This document shows positions 13,901 through 26,971 of a DNA stretch of 64,000 nt, piece by piece. Made by a program: the position numbers and the translations under genes. Under the pieces are notes generated by a model. The model was not told the origin of the DNA and did no database searches. It worked only from the letters and a program-made list of their open reading frames with translations. The stretch covers positions 178,221 to 242,220 of the forward strand of contig VZSE01006629.1 in assembly GCA_013398275.1 (NCBI GenBank), in the 5' to 3' direction. Each line of letters opens with the position of its first letter. Within the stretch, counting starts at the first letter, position 1. This DNA is from Promerops cafer (lineage: Eukaryota; Chordata; Aves; Passeriformes; Nectariniidae).

Positions 13901-14789
13901 AGAGGACTGAGTATATCACCATGTTCACCCTGCAAGCCCTTCAGTCAGGTGCAACCCCAGGACTAACAAAAACGAGTCACAGGCCTTCCCAATCATCCTG
14001 GAGAACACGAACTGATCCCACTCCAAAGGCAGCCCAGCTGTGTGCCCTATCCAGTGTCATGGACTGGGACAGAAGATCGGGATCGAGGGGAGTAACGAGG
14101 GGAGATCTCACAGCATGGGAGATTGGCTGCTTCACATGCATTAACCACTAAAAACAATAAGTAGGGATACAGAAATAGCCCTAATTTTGCATTACCAGAA
14201 GATCTCTTTTCTTTCCTCTCCTCCACCATAAACTATTGTTTAATCCAGGTGACCTCTTCCTCCTCCCATCCCCAAACAAGAGAAAATGGCAAATTCTAGG
14301 AAAATAGAGCTATAAAATCAAAAGCATCCTTTCAAAACATGCTGTTTCACTTTCCAGTCAGAAGTGAGCTATCCTGGACCAAGCTGAGTTTAAAATCATG
14401 CTTTTCCAAGTCAAGAAGTTAATCAGAAGTGAGATAATTGTTTTGAAGCAGTTTAACTGAACAAGAAAATGACAGAGTTAAATATTTTGACACTATTACA
14501 TCAAAACTTCTTATTCACTGGAAACAGGTTATTTTGACTTTTTAATCTTAACCAAGAACCAAGAATTTCAAAAACCCAACAAAATGTTGACACATCCAAA
14601 TTTCTTTCAGGCTGGCAGGTCTATTTTCTAACCAACCCTTCTTAAATGAAGGCGGAAATATTAAGCTTCGGCTCATATTTCTCCAGGCTTATTTTCTTTA
14701 GCTCCCATCTTTAAAAACTGGAGACCATAAATAGACTGAGTTTTTTCCTCCAGACTGCAACACAGACTTAAACCAAACATTTGCAATCA
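10991..14789. other. Intergenic, no gene recognised
   Basis: No transposon or RNA gene is seen. The largest frames are 219 codons on the plus strand (13492-14151) and 190 codons on the minus strand (12946-13518). Both run through sequence without a recognisable domain and overlap other open frames, so I treat them as chance. Confidence 0.5.
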
Positions 14790-15070
14790 TCACAGCTGTA
14801 ATAAGTACAACGTTTCTTCAAAGGGATTACATTGGACTGTGGTTTTCAGTATTGCCTCGTTGTCTGTTGTGAAATCTCCTCATCATAAATTAATTTGATT
14901 CTATTATCTTTCTGACACAATCTGCTTTCTGACAGATCAGTTTTAATCTTGGTTGATTCCTGTTTCTTATTGACAGCTCAGAGTACTGTTGAAGAGATGC
15001 AAGTTATTAATGTTGACAGGGTTTGTAATGGAATATCTTTTATCCAGCAATGTATCCTTTGTAATGTTTT
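14790..15070. promoter_or_regulatory. Possible conserved non-coding element
   Basis: Repeat-free AT-rich block with an ATAAATTAATTTGAT homeodomain-type core (about 14883), a TALE/MEIS-type TTGACAG (about 14970 and again about 15013) and a TTATTAATG core (about 15004). This is a weak call from motif density alone. Confidence 0.2.
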
Positions 15071-18000
15071 TATTCCCCCTTCTCTGGCTACTTTAAGAGG
15101 CTAAACAGAAAAATCAAACAAGCCATACAGCTTGACTTTCCTGGAACCCTTTCCACTTCTTTCTGGAACTTCCTTCTACATCCACTGAGGATGTTATGGT
15201 ATAAGGTGTTATTCATATTGGACAAAACTACTAAAACAATAATACGCTGAAGGTTAAGCACAGTGCAATCCAGTTGGAAATCCAAACTGGATCAAACAAC
15301 TTAAAAGAATTTCATATTTTTACAAAATTACGTAAGTCTACAATGCCAACCAACAAGAGAAACAAGGAGGGAAATTAGCAAGACAGCTGATGCACTGCCC
15401 CAGCTTGAGATAATACCTCCCCACCCACCACCAAAAAGGACAGAAAAGAAACAGAAATTTGACCCATTGAGTCAGAGGTACTGGGCTGGCTCACTGGAAA
15501 TTAGGCTCCTATCTGCCTTCTGTAGTCTTGATCCCTAGGACAAAGTTTTACCAACTATCCTCAAAACACCCTTCCATTTCACACATGATTCATTTAGCCT
15601 TAAACGCCTATTAAATATTTTCTTGAAAACATTATAACTGTGCAAGGAACACAAGAGAAGAATTAAACTGTCACGCCTCTCCCTTTGCACCTTCTATGCT
15701 GGAGCAAATAAATTCCAGGCACCAAAACTTCAGCAGCAGCAGCTGCAGCAGCTATACCAGGGACAGCAGACAAAACACCTCTAAATCGGTGTAATTCTCT
15801 ATTCAGGTTCCCCTGCAAAAGTGTTTTACAGCCACCATGGGTTCACGCTGCACAAGATACCAGGATTTACAATTGGGATTTAAGCAAATCTGTAATTTCT
15901 AATGAATGGGAAAAGGCTTTTGCAAGGACCATGACCCCCAGCAGCCTCTTCCTGGTTTCCTATCTCTCTTTTCCAAGTGTATTGCGCTTGTGCTGCCACA
16001 GGCAGCAGAGGAACCAGGTGTCCAGAAATGGCCCAGATAGTCCCAGGATAGAGCAGGAACTATTCTTGCATACCAGAGGGGGAGGAAAAAAGCCTTGACA
16101 GTCCCAGTTTGTACCCTGAGCTTGGTATTCTCCCACTGGTCTCTTAGAAGCTGCACCACTGGGAATGCATCTTCCAACAGCATGGCAGGAGAGGATCCCA
16201 CCTCCAGCCTCACTCACGGGAATTCACTAGGCCAAGGGCTGCCTCAGTCTGACATGTCCCTACACTGACATTTACTAACAAAATGTTTTCTCTAGATCTG
16301 TAGGTTTACTTTGACCAGCTTCCACGTTCTTATCTTTCCTCCAAAGTGATCAGGCCCTATTTCTTGGTATCTTTAGCAGTAGGCTCTCAGAGCTCAGCCG
16401 GCTTGCCTTCCAGTAAAATTAATAGTACCTTTCCCCAATTATCTGGAGCCCTTGAGAGCCCCGTGTTATTACTGGAGTGTTTTTCATTAGCTGTGCTGGT
16501 TCAAGGCTGCAGGAGGATGGAGCTCAGCACAGGAGTCAAACTGTTCTGGACAGAATGAACTAGAAACCTCGTAACACAATTACAAGTACCCACAGGGTAA
16601 CATATAACTTTACTGTCAAGCCCTGAAATAACATGGCTAGCTAATGAAATAAAATAAACTTTGTTTTAATTAAAATTAAAAACATTTTATCTCTCTCATT
16701 TCAGTCTTAAAACAGGGGCAGTTCAAAAGTCACCATGGAACAAATGAGAAAAACATTTGCAAAGTGAGGGGCAGGGACGAGGGTAACATCACTGGGTTTG
16801 GAGTGACCTGCATCGCGAACCCCTGGCAGGATCTTTGTCTGAAAACAGCCTGCAAGAGATGTTTGTGGAACAGATTCCTAATGAAGACTTAAACCTAAAA
16901 AACACAGGGATGTTCTCGTGGACCCACCCTACCTCTAGATTCCAGCTGAGCAGAGGATATTCCCCCAAACCAGGAAGGAACAGGATATGAGCTGCTCAGG
17001 AGCCACCAAGTGTGACCCAAACACGGGATCACAGTCTCTGCCTGGTAACACTCTGGGCCCTCATGCTGGGAACAGCACCTCTGCTCCCTGAAGGGACTCT
17101 CATTCCACTTTTTCTTCACCCATTGTCAGCAACTTCCCCGCAGATCTGACAGTACATGGCTTGGCTGCCACAGCCACGATCAAAGGCAAACTCTACCCCC
17201 ACTGCTCTCATTCCTCCTGGCCTCTTGTAGCTGATTTTCTTAACTGTTCTCCAAATCCTTGGAGGGGCACTCTGCAAGAGGGACACTGCTGCTTTCCTCT
17301 CACTTTCCATGGTTATTCAGCACAGCAATGAGCCCACCTAGAGATATCCTAGCTGAACATGGTGTGTTATAGAGGCTTTATGCACACGAAGGGAGAAAAG
17401 AGAGCTGGTAAAAATAATCAGCTTTCCTTTTTTTACACAAATTTTGGCAAAAGGTATCGGGGCAAAAAAATATTCCATGCTTGCCCAGTTTGATGAACAA
17501 TGGATGTATGTGGAGAGCTAGACTGTATGATCAGGGTCTGATGAAAACCAGAAATTACCCAGGGGAACCAAATCCTCCTGGTTGAAATCCCAGTTTTCTG
17601 TCAGAAATTCTTCAACAGCTTTTCAACAGTTTCAATTTAACCTTCTTTAAAACCAGTTTGGTACCTAGTCCTGCTGTAAATGAGATTTGAGGAATTTTCT
17701 GATCTCTTAATGCTCCATCTACATGTATACCACCAGCATTTCCATATCCACTATAGGTATGGATAAGTGCTTCCACACAGGACAAGCAGCAGTGGAATTC
17801 CAGAATGAAAAAGTTTATATATATAAAAATACACATATATATATATATTTTTTAATTTCTCTCTTATTTCTGTTTCTTACTCTAAAATTCAGTGTAACCT
17901 CTACCTTTTTTCACTGACTCCAGTGTTCCCTGCATTCCTGTTTGCCTACAGCAAGTTGGGGAATACAGATCACTACTAGTCTGGAAGTGAGTTAGTGCAG

Positions 18001-21000
18001 GGCTGATGTGTTGGTTGGGTTTTTCCTGCTCACAGGCTGGTCTTCCCCATCTGTTCCTGAGTCCAATGGAAGTACAGGCAAATAATGAACCACACTACAT
18101 CCTCACTGCCACTGCTTGTTGAGGGTCAGCAATACTGGAGGATGCTCTGCAGGGAGCACTAGAAGATGTTCAAAAGGTAGATATATCCTCAGCTCATTCA
18201 GAAAATCAGGACAAAATTAAAACACCCAAGCCCTGATTTCACAGAAAGTGGGTCTGAAATCACCTGCCCAAGCCCAACAGCTGGCTCCCTGCTTTGATAT
18301 ATACCTACCATTTCCCAAAGAAACTGGCAGGATCTGTGTCTTGTTCTAGTCACCAAATGCAAAGCATGGAAAAAATAAAATCCCATACCAAAGAGGAAGT
18401 AACATCCAAAGCCAAGGAGTATAAAATCAGTTGAAACAGCCTCCCTTGCTTATTGTGAGAGAGCTCACTTGCTCTGGAAGGGATCCAGTAGATGGGCAGC
18501 TTTCTTCTATCCAAAGTTAATTAAATTCTTGACCTCAACCATTAGATTCAAGAGCCAAAACCTTGAAGTTACAGGGAAATCTGTCAGCAACCAGGCAGGA
18601 CTGTGGCATGCAACTGTGGTGGGGACTCTGCCAGACTCAGCATTGTAGATGAATTTGCTCTTTCTACCAGATCTAATTGCCAGATGGTCTGAGCTCCACA
18701 GCAAGCACCAAGGCAATGAAGGACACTGCTACAGTGGTCGATGTATCTGCTGCAAACCACAGCACAAGCAAAGCTCTTTAGGGCTCTTTGATGCCATGGG
18801 TACATTGCTTTCTCATTAAAACCAGCTCAAGTTTGCTTACATGTGCTGTAATCATGTCCTAGAGACCTGCTTAGTGCAAAGTGTACGCTCACTATGACAA
18901 ATATTAGATGTCCATTAAAAGGAAACAGACTTCCAAAGTCAAAGCAGGAAAGATTAAGGGAAGATGTGAGAAAGGAAAAGAGCAGAGGAATAGGAATGAA
19001 AGTCTCAGAAGCAAACTCAGGATGTAGAGAAATAAGAAGTGATGTAAAAATAACACAGGAGGTCAATCACAAGTGATACAGTTCACTGTTCAAAACATGT
19101 ATATCTTAAAAACAATCTGAACTTATTCAATCCAATAAAAGCACCAGTTCTCATTACACACTTACTATAGGGAAGTATTATTTCTGTGTTGGCTTACAAA
19201 TTGTCTCCCTCTCTCTTTCTCAAACTCATCGCAATCTTAACTAATACAAGTAAATCTCTGCACATGAAATATGAGCCACTGGCAGCTCTCAGGCTCGCTT
19301 TTCATCCGAAGCCTAATGGGCAAAGCACTGTGATTTCATTTCACAAGCTTTTCCAACTGAGCTCAGAGTCGATCATTTGCCAGAGCTTGACTCTTGCAAA
19401 CAGCCTGCTGGAGCCACTGAACTCACAGGGTCAAATCCATCAATGGTGCAACCCCAGCTAACCTGAGACACTTCAGGCCAGAGACTGGTTTGTTCCAAAG
19501 CATTAAACGTCCCTTGAGACCTGTGATCACAGAACATTGTCATAACACTTAAGCAGCTACAGTATGTTAAGTTAAAGTTGTCAAAATACGCATACAGCCC
19601 TGCTTGTGCTTCACTTGGATGCACACGAGAGGCCACAAAGTCCATTTATAATATGGAGAATGTCCCCAGAGTGCTGCAGCTCTATGAGATAGTGAAGGGG
19701 CTGTTCAGCACAGTGGGACAGGCTTTCAGTGGAAACTCTTTGCTTCTCCAGTACAAGGTTCTTGTTCCTTCAGCAGTGCTACCAGGCTCAGCCACTTATT
19801 TAAATGCCTAGAGCAAAACCATATATTTCCCATCCTAAGCAGCATCAGCACTTGGTGTTCCTCTCCAGAAAGAGGGCACTGGTAGCTTAAAGGAATTTTA
19901 AAACCCCTGACTCTCAGGCTAAAAGCCTATAAATTTCACAAGATAGTGAGCTTTCCCTACACCGCAGGGAAATGGAAAGATGTAATATGCATTCAGATAC
20001 ATTTGCTGCTGACTGGTTTCAAATGTGGCCAAGATGAGGTGCAAACACCTCCTGATTGAATTAAAGGCAGCTATAAAGAGTCGAACAAGTCAGACCTCAA
20101 AGCAGTGGGGTCCCATGACTGAAAATTGAGCCTGTGATTACACACAAGAGCTGACCTCCAGGCAATTTCCCATCTCAAGAATTTTTTTTCATCTATTGGA
20201 AATTTCTTCCTGAACAAACATGGAGGAAAGCCAAGGTTACAGGACGAGAGATGTGCCAGTCTGTGCCCACTCTACAAGGGGGCCAAAAAGTGGATCCTGG
20301 CTCCGTGGCATTCTCAAACACTAATCTAGGAGCACTGTGGGTCATCTCGTAGTAGATATCCCCAGGACCACTGCTGAGGGAACCAGAGCTCTGTGCTGGA
20401 CCCCCATGCATACCAAACCAGGAGCGTTGCCTTTTACGCTCCATGCGGGGGCAGAAGGACTTGGTGTTACAGCCCTGCTCCACCCACTCCTGTGCTCTTC
20501 AGAAAACCCTGAGCAGCCCAAACCAGGGCTTGCAAGAGAACCACATCCCCAACTCCTGCCTCCTCCGCTCCCAGGGGCATCTTGGCCAGGACCCCACATC
20601 TTCCCCAGCACAGTGAAGTCTGGAGCCACCCCCCTTATCCCATTTTCATGTCGTTACCAAAGTGCTGCTGGGAGAACACGCCTCCCACAGAAAACACAGT
20701 GAAAGCAGGAACTTGCTGTTAAAATTTTCGTTTTTGACAAAAGCTTCAGTTTCCAAACAGGGGTTAGGGGACAGCAAGGGGGAAATGGGTTGTCAAAGAA
20801 TTCTCATAGTGCTTTCTTTAAGTGCTTTGTTGGACCTGGATACAAGGAAATAAGAGAAAGGATAAAAAGCATGGACAACATGCTATGAAACATATTAGAA
20901 TCATTTCAATCCTTGGGAAAAGTATTTTGGTTCCCATTGCTACTAATTATATATCATAAAATGTCAGGAAAAGCATTGTGGCTACAGCCTGTAAAAATAA

Positions 21001-22094
21001 CATCATCTTAGAACAAAATACTTCATTATTGCTTTCTGCTTAACTGCCCTAGAACAGCAAGCTACAAGAAAGTGGAAATTTCCAGGAAATGCATTAATTG
21101 GAAAATAAGGACTTGTTGGATTGCTCATCAGAGAAAAAAGCACTTCTATTGAGCAAAGATCATTATTAGAATTCAAGTCATGCAGCTCATACTCTGAATC
21201 CAACAGGCAAGAACTTTCCATAGTTACTTTCAGTACATTTTCATAGTATTAAGATGATACACAGTTAGTTCTTTTTAAGCCAATTATGCAGAACAAACAA
21301 CATTATTTGGGTGGATCTAGGAAAGCAAATAATATTTGTTTCCAAAAGAGCTACATGGAGCATTCGTTGACTATTCTGCTAGGTAGCTCTCCAGTGATTC
21401 ACTTTTCAGTGGAGTTGGCAGGAGCCAGCACTGAAGGCAGCCTGACTTGTGGCTAGGTCTCTGTTACTCTGAATAATGGGAGAAGGGAAAGCTAAGTCCA
21501 GAATCAAACCAACACAAGTTTTAAAAAGTCAGAAGCCTTAAATTATGTTGGTGTTTCCACTTCAGATGGTTTCAGTCAAAAGAGCAGTGTTCCCTCCACC
21601 ACACACCCTGTTTGTTCTACAGTAACTGCAATGGGTGTAAGCCCAAGAGAGGAGAGGAGGGACAGAGAGCACCTCACATCCTTTGGACTCAGTGATACCA
21701 AAAGCAGCTCTGGATGCACGTTCAAACTGTCCTAGAGGGGCTCTGATTTACAACTGTTCAGGGGCCTGGCAGCTCTCTGTCAACAGCCACTCAGGGATGC
21801 TCACTGGCAGAAAGGGGATAAAATCCTAAGCACAGCAGGTCCTTCTTAGCTGCAGGTTTTGTGCCATGAGCACCAGCAGGACAACAAGCAGGAAAAATAT
21901 TCAACTTATCCTCAACTTTGGCACACCTGAGCTACCAATTATTCTTGTTTCTCCTGGGTTATTTCACCTAAATTCCTAATCCTGTTCTTGAAACACCAGA
22001 AGAGAAAAAGAAAGAGTAACTGAAATGCACATTCTACAAAGCTCTGCTGAACTTGGCAGTAGGCTCTGGATGTCCTCAGAGAGCTCAAAATTTA
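15071..22094. other. Intergenic, no gene recognised
   Basis: All frames are short and domainless. Minor features are a short CAG-type patch near 15730-15752 and an alternating TA/CA patch at about 17816-17850. The segment around 19415-19450 faintly resembles an old amniote repeat but is too short to call. Confidence 0.5.
17816..17850. repeat. Degenerate (TA)n / (CA)n simple repeat
   Basis: Two runs of TATATA separated by an A-rich, CA-containing spacer, ending in a T run. It has no gene context. Confidence 0.7.
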
Positions 22095-22156
22095 GGGCCT
22101 GAATCAATTCCTATTGGAGCTTTTCCATTCATTCAACAGCACAGAAATTGGGATTG
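22095..22156 (+). repeat. Fragment of an ancient amniote repeat
   Basis: Begins GGGCCTGAATCAATTCC, followed by ATTGGAGCTTTTCCATT and CAACAG, and ends near an ATTGGGATT. This order matches the outline of a palindromic amniote repeat (GGGCCTGAT-C...CCCATTGAAGTCAATGGG...) common in turtles. It is short and diverged, so the identification is moderate. Confidence 0.4.
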
Positions 22157-22800
22157 TCAGTAAGAAGACAGGCAGGGGAGGCAACTGCATAGGAAAGAGG
22201 ACAGCCAGGATGCCTGGGTTGCTTTCTCATCTCCCTTTCCCAAACTCATATCCTAACAAGCCCCTGCACCTCCCCACTACTGTTCCCCCTTTACCCCACC
22301 TTTGCAGACAGCATTAGGCCATTTTAGCTGCTGCAGCTATGCCCAAAAAAATTTCACCCTTTCCAAAAGAGTTTCCTTCCCCATGATTCATGAGCTCACA
22401 GACCAGAGGTGAAGCCTGGGAAAGTCCAGCCCAGAAGGGAACATTTTGGATAGGCATGAATATGTAAAAGCAGGGTGTGGAGACTGCGCGGGCTTTGCCA
22501 AACCCAGGCTGCCCGGGTGCTATAAAAACCTCTTCCCTTCCCCAGGATACTGGAGCAGAGCAGGGAGGTGGGAGGCAGCTAAGCATTAACAGCTTGTGCT
22601 GCAGGGTCGGGGCCTCCATCGAGGTCAAAGACGCTCTTCATTCCTGGAACATCCCCAGTCCCTGGCCTCCCTGGAAACCTGGGAACACAGCCACCTTTGC
22701 CCCACCTTCCCTGGCTGTGCCAGGCCCACACTGGCCACCACCCAGATTTGGGGCCACTAGTTCTCATTTTTGAAGTAAAAAAGGGAGAAGGGGAAGAAGA

Positions 22801-22936
22801 GAGGAACCAAGACATAGAAAGGTCAAGTGCCTTCGCCAAGGTGAAATGGCACATCAGTGGTGGAGCTGGCATTTGAGCACAGGAGCGCCTGTTTTCTACA
22901 CCAGTGCTAAAACATCCAGACCACCCTGCTGCCTCC
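22801..22936 (+). repeat. MIR SINE, core and 3' part
   Basis: The order of blocks follows MIR. A diverged GCACAGAGAGGTTAAGT block (here GACATAGAAAGGTCAAGT) comes first, then a CCAAGGT block (GCCAAGGTG), then CATCAGTGGTGGAGCTGG-ATTTGA, then CAGGAG-CCTG-TTTCTAC-CCAGTGCT, then GACCACCCTGCTGCCTCC. MIR is a tRNA-derived SINE that was active in early amniotes. This copy is inert and diverged but unusually complete for a bird. Confidence 0.65.
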
Positions 22937-24479
22937 GAGACCACACTGCCTCTGTGAAATGTGTGGAAATTTGCAGGCATTTTCCCTGATTTTTACAGGG
23001 ATTTTTTTTGTTGTTGTTCCACACTTGGCTCACAGCTGTTTGCCAAAATCAAATTGCTGAGGTGTTTCTGTCTCTTTAAAACTTCACAAACAGACACTTG
23101 GACAAAACCCATCAGTGAATCACAGCTGCTGTGGGGGGGATTTTATTTAGCCATGGCAGGCTGAAAGCAAGCAACCCAAACTGAGATCCAGCCCAGTCCC
23201 TCTGCCACTCCAAGCTACTCACAACACACAAACACCCCTGGCACCACCCACAACTCCTTCTTCACTTGCTGTGAAAGGTGCTGGTACCTGGAGAACCAGG
23301 CTGCTCTTTGATTCCTCCCAACAAATTAAGCAGCATTTTCTGCAATAACTGTTTTACTCCATACTTCTAAAGGAAAATAAATAAGAAAATATTCAGGTGG
23401 CCCCCTTCTCCAGTGCTACCAGGCTCTGCTGCAGCTTGCCATCCATATTTCTGGAGGATGATGACAATTTGCTCAGTTAAGCATCTGCACCTCACCATAT
23501 TTCCCCAGCTTGTCACCACTCTGCTCTGCTTGTGAGACACGCACAGCCCCAGCATCTTGAAAGCCAGACAGAATCCTCTCCTGTTCCTTCTCAGCACTCA
23601 TTCCTGATGGATGTGCCACAGATAAGACTTCATTCCTGCCCTCAAGGTCCCTGCCAATCCCAGAGGCTTCCCCTGGACCATGCACCTCCCTACAGACCAA
23701 CCCCCAGGCACATCAGGTGTATCAGAGGAACAGAGAAAGATATTCAAGGCTTACCCCAGGCAGAGGCAATGCTGCAAGCAAAGCACATGGAGATGATCTG
23801 ACTACTTTTTCCTCCTTAAAAAAAACCCAATGTAAGACACCAACACATCTGCAACCAAATCACATTCTGCAACTTGCCACCAAGGTTCTGAACAGCAAAC
23901 AAAAGGTTAAACAAACAAACCCTGAGCAATATCTCAGGCTTGACAGATGCAAAAAAAAAAAAAAAAAAAAGTTTCAGCCAGTAACATTTCTTCTTCCCCA
24001 GCTGTAGGTTCATATTTTTAATGTCAGATTGCAAAAATAATAAAAGGCGGGGGGAGAAGACAAAGGAAAGCAAACATTTAGCTCACAACTGGATGGGAAA
24101 TGAACTGGAAGCTCACATTTGTGTATATTTTTCCCTGGTGAAGGGAAGCCAGCTGGTATGTTGGAAGGTCCTGAAAACCTGTCCTGACATCAGCAGAAGT
24201 GTGAGCAGCAATACCTCTCCCGTGCTGGCTCATGTGTTTTCTCCTATCTCACTTCATCTCTCACTAAGCTCGAGCGAGCCCACACTATTGCAGATTTATC
24301 GCCATCTGAAAAACATTAAATATCTCAGGGTTTCAAATATTTGCAGACAGCTGAAGAAGTGGCTGTGATGGAACTGTCTCTTTCTGGCATAAAGCTATCA
24401 ATTTTCCATGAAAGTTGAGGCCTGGTTTTTTTTTTTAATTTTATTTTTTTACCCCTGGTAAAACACTGTAACAAATGAC
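22937..24479. other. Intergenic, nothing recognised
   Basis: No domain-bearing frame, RNA gene or transposon is seen, apart from the A run near 23951 and a T-rich run near 24428-24450. Confidence 0.5.
23951..23970. repeat. Poly-A tract
   Basis: An uninterrupted A run of about 20 bases. It is not preceded by a recognisable retroelement. Confidence 0.7.
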
Positions 24480-24810
24480 TTACTCCCCCTTTAGCAAGAG
24501 CGAGGAAAGCGGACAGTCATTATTACCAAATGTGTGCACGCACAAGTAACTAAGGGAAAATAAATCCCATTTGAAGGTTAATTAACTAAGGCAGGGTCAC
24601 AGCTTGACAATCTGCCCTCAGCAAAGGGGAAGCACAACATCGGAGGGTCTATGAAGCAGAGCCATAATGAATTGTGACTTGAGGCTTGTCTATACAGGGA
24701 AATTACTGTGCAGCCAGCTCGAAGCTGGATTTATAGTGCTCACTCCACATTTATAGCATTAGACCCTTTGTGCAGACTAATTAGGAACTAGTTTACCTCC
24801 TTTACCTTCT
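24480..24810. promoter_or_regulatory. Candidate conserved non-coding element
   Basis: Repeat-poor block with several homeodomain-type cores: GGTTAATTAACTAAG near 24577, CATAATGAATTGTG near 24663 and GACTAATTAGGAACTAG near 24776. A few isolated CpGs are present. No convincing coding frame exists. Part of it may derive from an old repeat (24662-24800). The regulatory role is inferred from motif density. Confidence 0.35.
24662..24800 (+). repeat. Possible ancient amniote DNA-transposon relic
   Basis: Contains GAGGCTTGTCTATACAGGG followed by AAATTACTGTGCAG and, to the right, GTGCAGACTAATTAGG. The left part resembles the terminus of non-autonomous DNA transposons widespread in turtles and crocodilians (GGCTTGTCTACAC...). 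The right terminal inverted repeat is not clear, so this is tentative. Confidence 0.3.
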
Positions 24811-26750
24811 GACAAATGCTACTTCGCACAGAAGCCCAGAAAAGCAAATTCAGCCCCATCAACTCCTTGGTTTTCAGCTTCACTGCTGGCTTTGCTCAGT
24901 GAGTAGCAAGTCCAGGCTGGAGAGTGAGAAAGGGGTAAGGACAGACACATTCAGCCCCCAGAATGTGAGAGCTTGGGCTTGACCCCTACACCTGTCAATG
25001 CCCCCAGATTTGCATGGAAACAAGCCTGCAAACATCCATCCTTGTAAGAAAGCTGAGGGTGAAGCAGGAAGGAGTTCTGGTGGAGCAGGCCAGGGCTGAG
25101 ACCAACCAAGATTTCTTCCAAGGAAATTTCTAAGAACAACCAGCTGGCTCACTTTCACTCTCCCTGGCCTCTTGGCCAAGCTGAAGGGCACCAAGCCAAC
25201 CCCAGGCCACCACAGTGCTGAACAAACATACCCATCACAGAGGTTTTTCACGGGTCCTTCTGCTTTCACCCCTCTGCCATGCACCAAGCACAGAGGCTGC
25301 ATGGAGTCAGTGTGCTGCAGAGTGGGGCTGTGTCAGGCACCAGCTGGCACAGGGACAAAGGGCAGAGCTGGCATGGGCAGCATCAGGCCCGGAAAGGTGA
25401 CAGCATCAGGCTCCCACACACTGATTGACAGCTAAATTCAAGTCCTTTAAGGTTGCCTCACACATGCAGGGTCACACATGTGAAGGTGGTCAAGACACCA
25501 GGTGCCAAAAAGTGCTGGGGAAGGTCAAATATGCCATCAGCAGTTAAAAATAAACACACTTCTTTTGGCATTTTGGCCTTTTGAGGCACCATACAGACAG
25601 GGATGTTAACAGATGTCAGGAGGAGGAGACGTGGGAAGAGCTGTCATGTGGGACCCTACAGAGACCTCAAAGTCAGTTCACCTCCCTGTGCTGCTGTTTC
25701 CCTGCAGGAACAGAAGAAAAGTAACCTCCTCTGGGGGAAAATTTTCCAAGTCTTAAGAGGTGGCAGAGATCTGATAAGAAGGAACGCAAGCCATGGCTTT
25801 CAAGGTGAAACATGGCTGCTTTCACACCTCATTTCCCCCATACCAGAGAGGATGGGCAAGTTTTGGGGGTAACCTCAAGGTGCACAACACACTTTTTGTC
25901 CAGCAGGGTCTCCAACACAGTGAAACAGGCCAGCCAGTGGGGGATACACCATATGGTGGGCTAAAAGCTCCCCCTTTTGGGGAGATCCCTTTGGAGACAG
26001 CTCCAGCACAGGGAGGAGGTGTCTGGCAGACACATTTCCGTGCTAAAACCAGAGATAAGAGCAGAAATGACTGCCTATCTCTCATCTACTGTGGCAAAAA
26101 TGAAAGGGGTTCACTATGAACATTCACTCCCTCTCTTCCCCTTAGGGCTTGGAAGCCCACCATCTCCTGTCTGCAGCAAGTTTTTCATTTGTCACTTTAT
26201 CTCAGTTTTCTTTTCCTGCTTACAGACTGTAGGTTTCACAAAACTTCTGAGAGAGCTGCTTTACTGAAAAGGAAATGCTTAAGCCAGCTTGACTACAAGG
26301 TGAGCCCTGCTGAAGGCTCAAGTCAGCTGGTGAAAAGACTGCCTTTTCCCCAGTAGTCCAAAACCCAAAGGACGTGGAGATAAAACCATCAGAGAAACTG
26401 CTGAAATGAGAAACAGGCACACAGGCCACCGAAAGACAGAGCAAACCCCAAGAGGCACCATCTAAGCAAAACCATATGGCAATCTCAGCCGAGCCATCAA
26501 GAGATGGATTCTTTTCCTACCCGGAGCCTGCCTGTGTACTCTCCAAGTGCCTCCTTGCAGTCCCTTCCAGCATAGAAGCATCCCAAGTGACCTGCCCAAA
26601 GCTAAAACCTCCTACATGACCCTTTTCTTTCTCTGTCCTCTATCTTGCTTCTGTTTCCCCTGCCTCCACTTTTTTTTTTTTCCTTTCCATGCATGAATAT
26701 TCTTTCACTCCTAACCTGCCATCATCTAAGACTCTTTACTTTCACCACTG
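24811..26750. other. Intergenic; possible MIR fragment
   Basis: No gene is recognised. A segment at about 25671-25733 weakly resembles minus-strand MIR (GTCA-TTCACCTC-CTGTG, GTTTCCC-GCA, then an A/G-rich stretch and CCTCC), but it is too diverged to call firmly. Confidence 0.4.
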
Positions 26751-26971
26751 GATATTGGGAAAAAAATCTTCACTGGAAGGGTGGTCAAGCATAAAGACAG
26801 GCTGCCCTGGGAAGTGGTGGAATCATTGTTCCTGGAAGTGTTCAAAAAACACGAAGATGTTCAGATGGTGCTTCGGGACATGGCTTAGTGGTGAACCTGG
26901 CAGCGTTATGTTAAAGGTTGGACTCTATGACCTTGAAGGGTCTTTTCCATCCTTAATGATTCTGTGGTTCT
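26751..26971 (+). mobile_element. CR1 LINE 3' fragment, plus strand
   Basis: Follows the CR1 3' region in order: a GGGAAAAAAATCTTCAC block, GGTGGTCAAGCAT, CAGGCTGCCCTGGGAAGTGG, TTCCTGGAAGTGTTCAA, GGTTGGACTCTATGACCTTG, and a 3' end AATGATTCTGTGGTTCT. CR1 is the dominant avian LINE and inserts 5'-truncated copies, which fits this ~220-bp tail-only fragment. It has no coding capacity. The degenerate terminal octamer and internal differences suggest an old insertion. Confidence 0.85.

Noticed and set aside
19415..19465. Third turtle-type amniote repeat fragment
   Set aside because: Only a short run (GGTCAAATCC...TGGTGCAACCCCAGCT) resembles it, too little to separate from chance.
25671..25733. 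MIR SINE on the minus strand
   Set aside because: Block order is suggestive, but too many positions differ for a firm call without a profile search.
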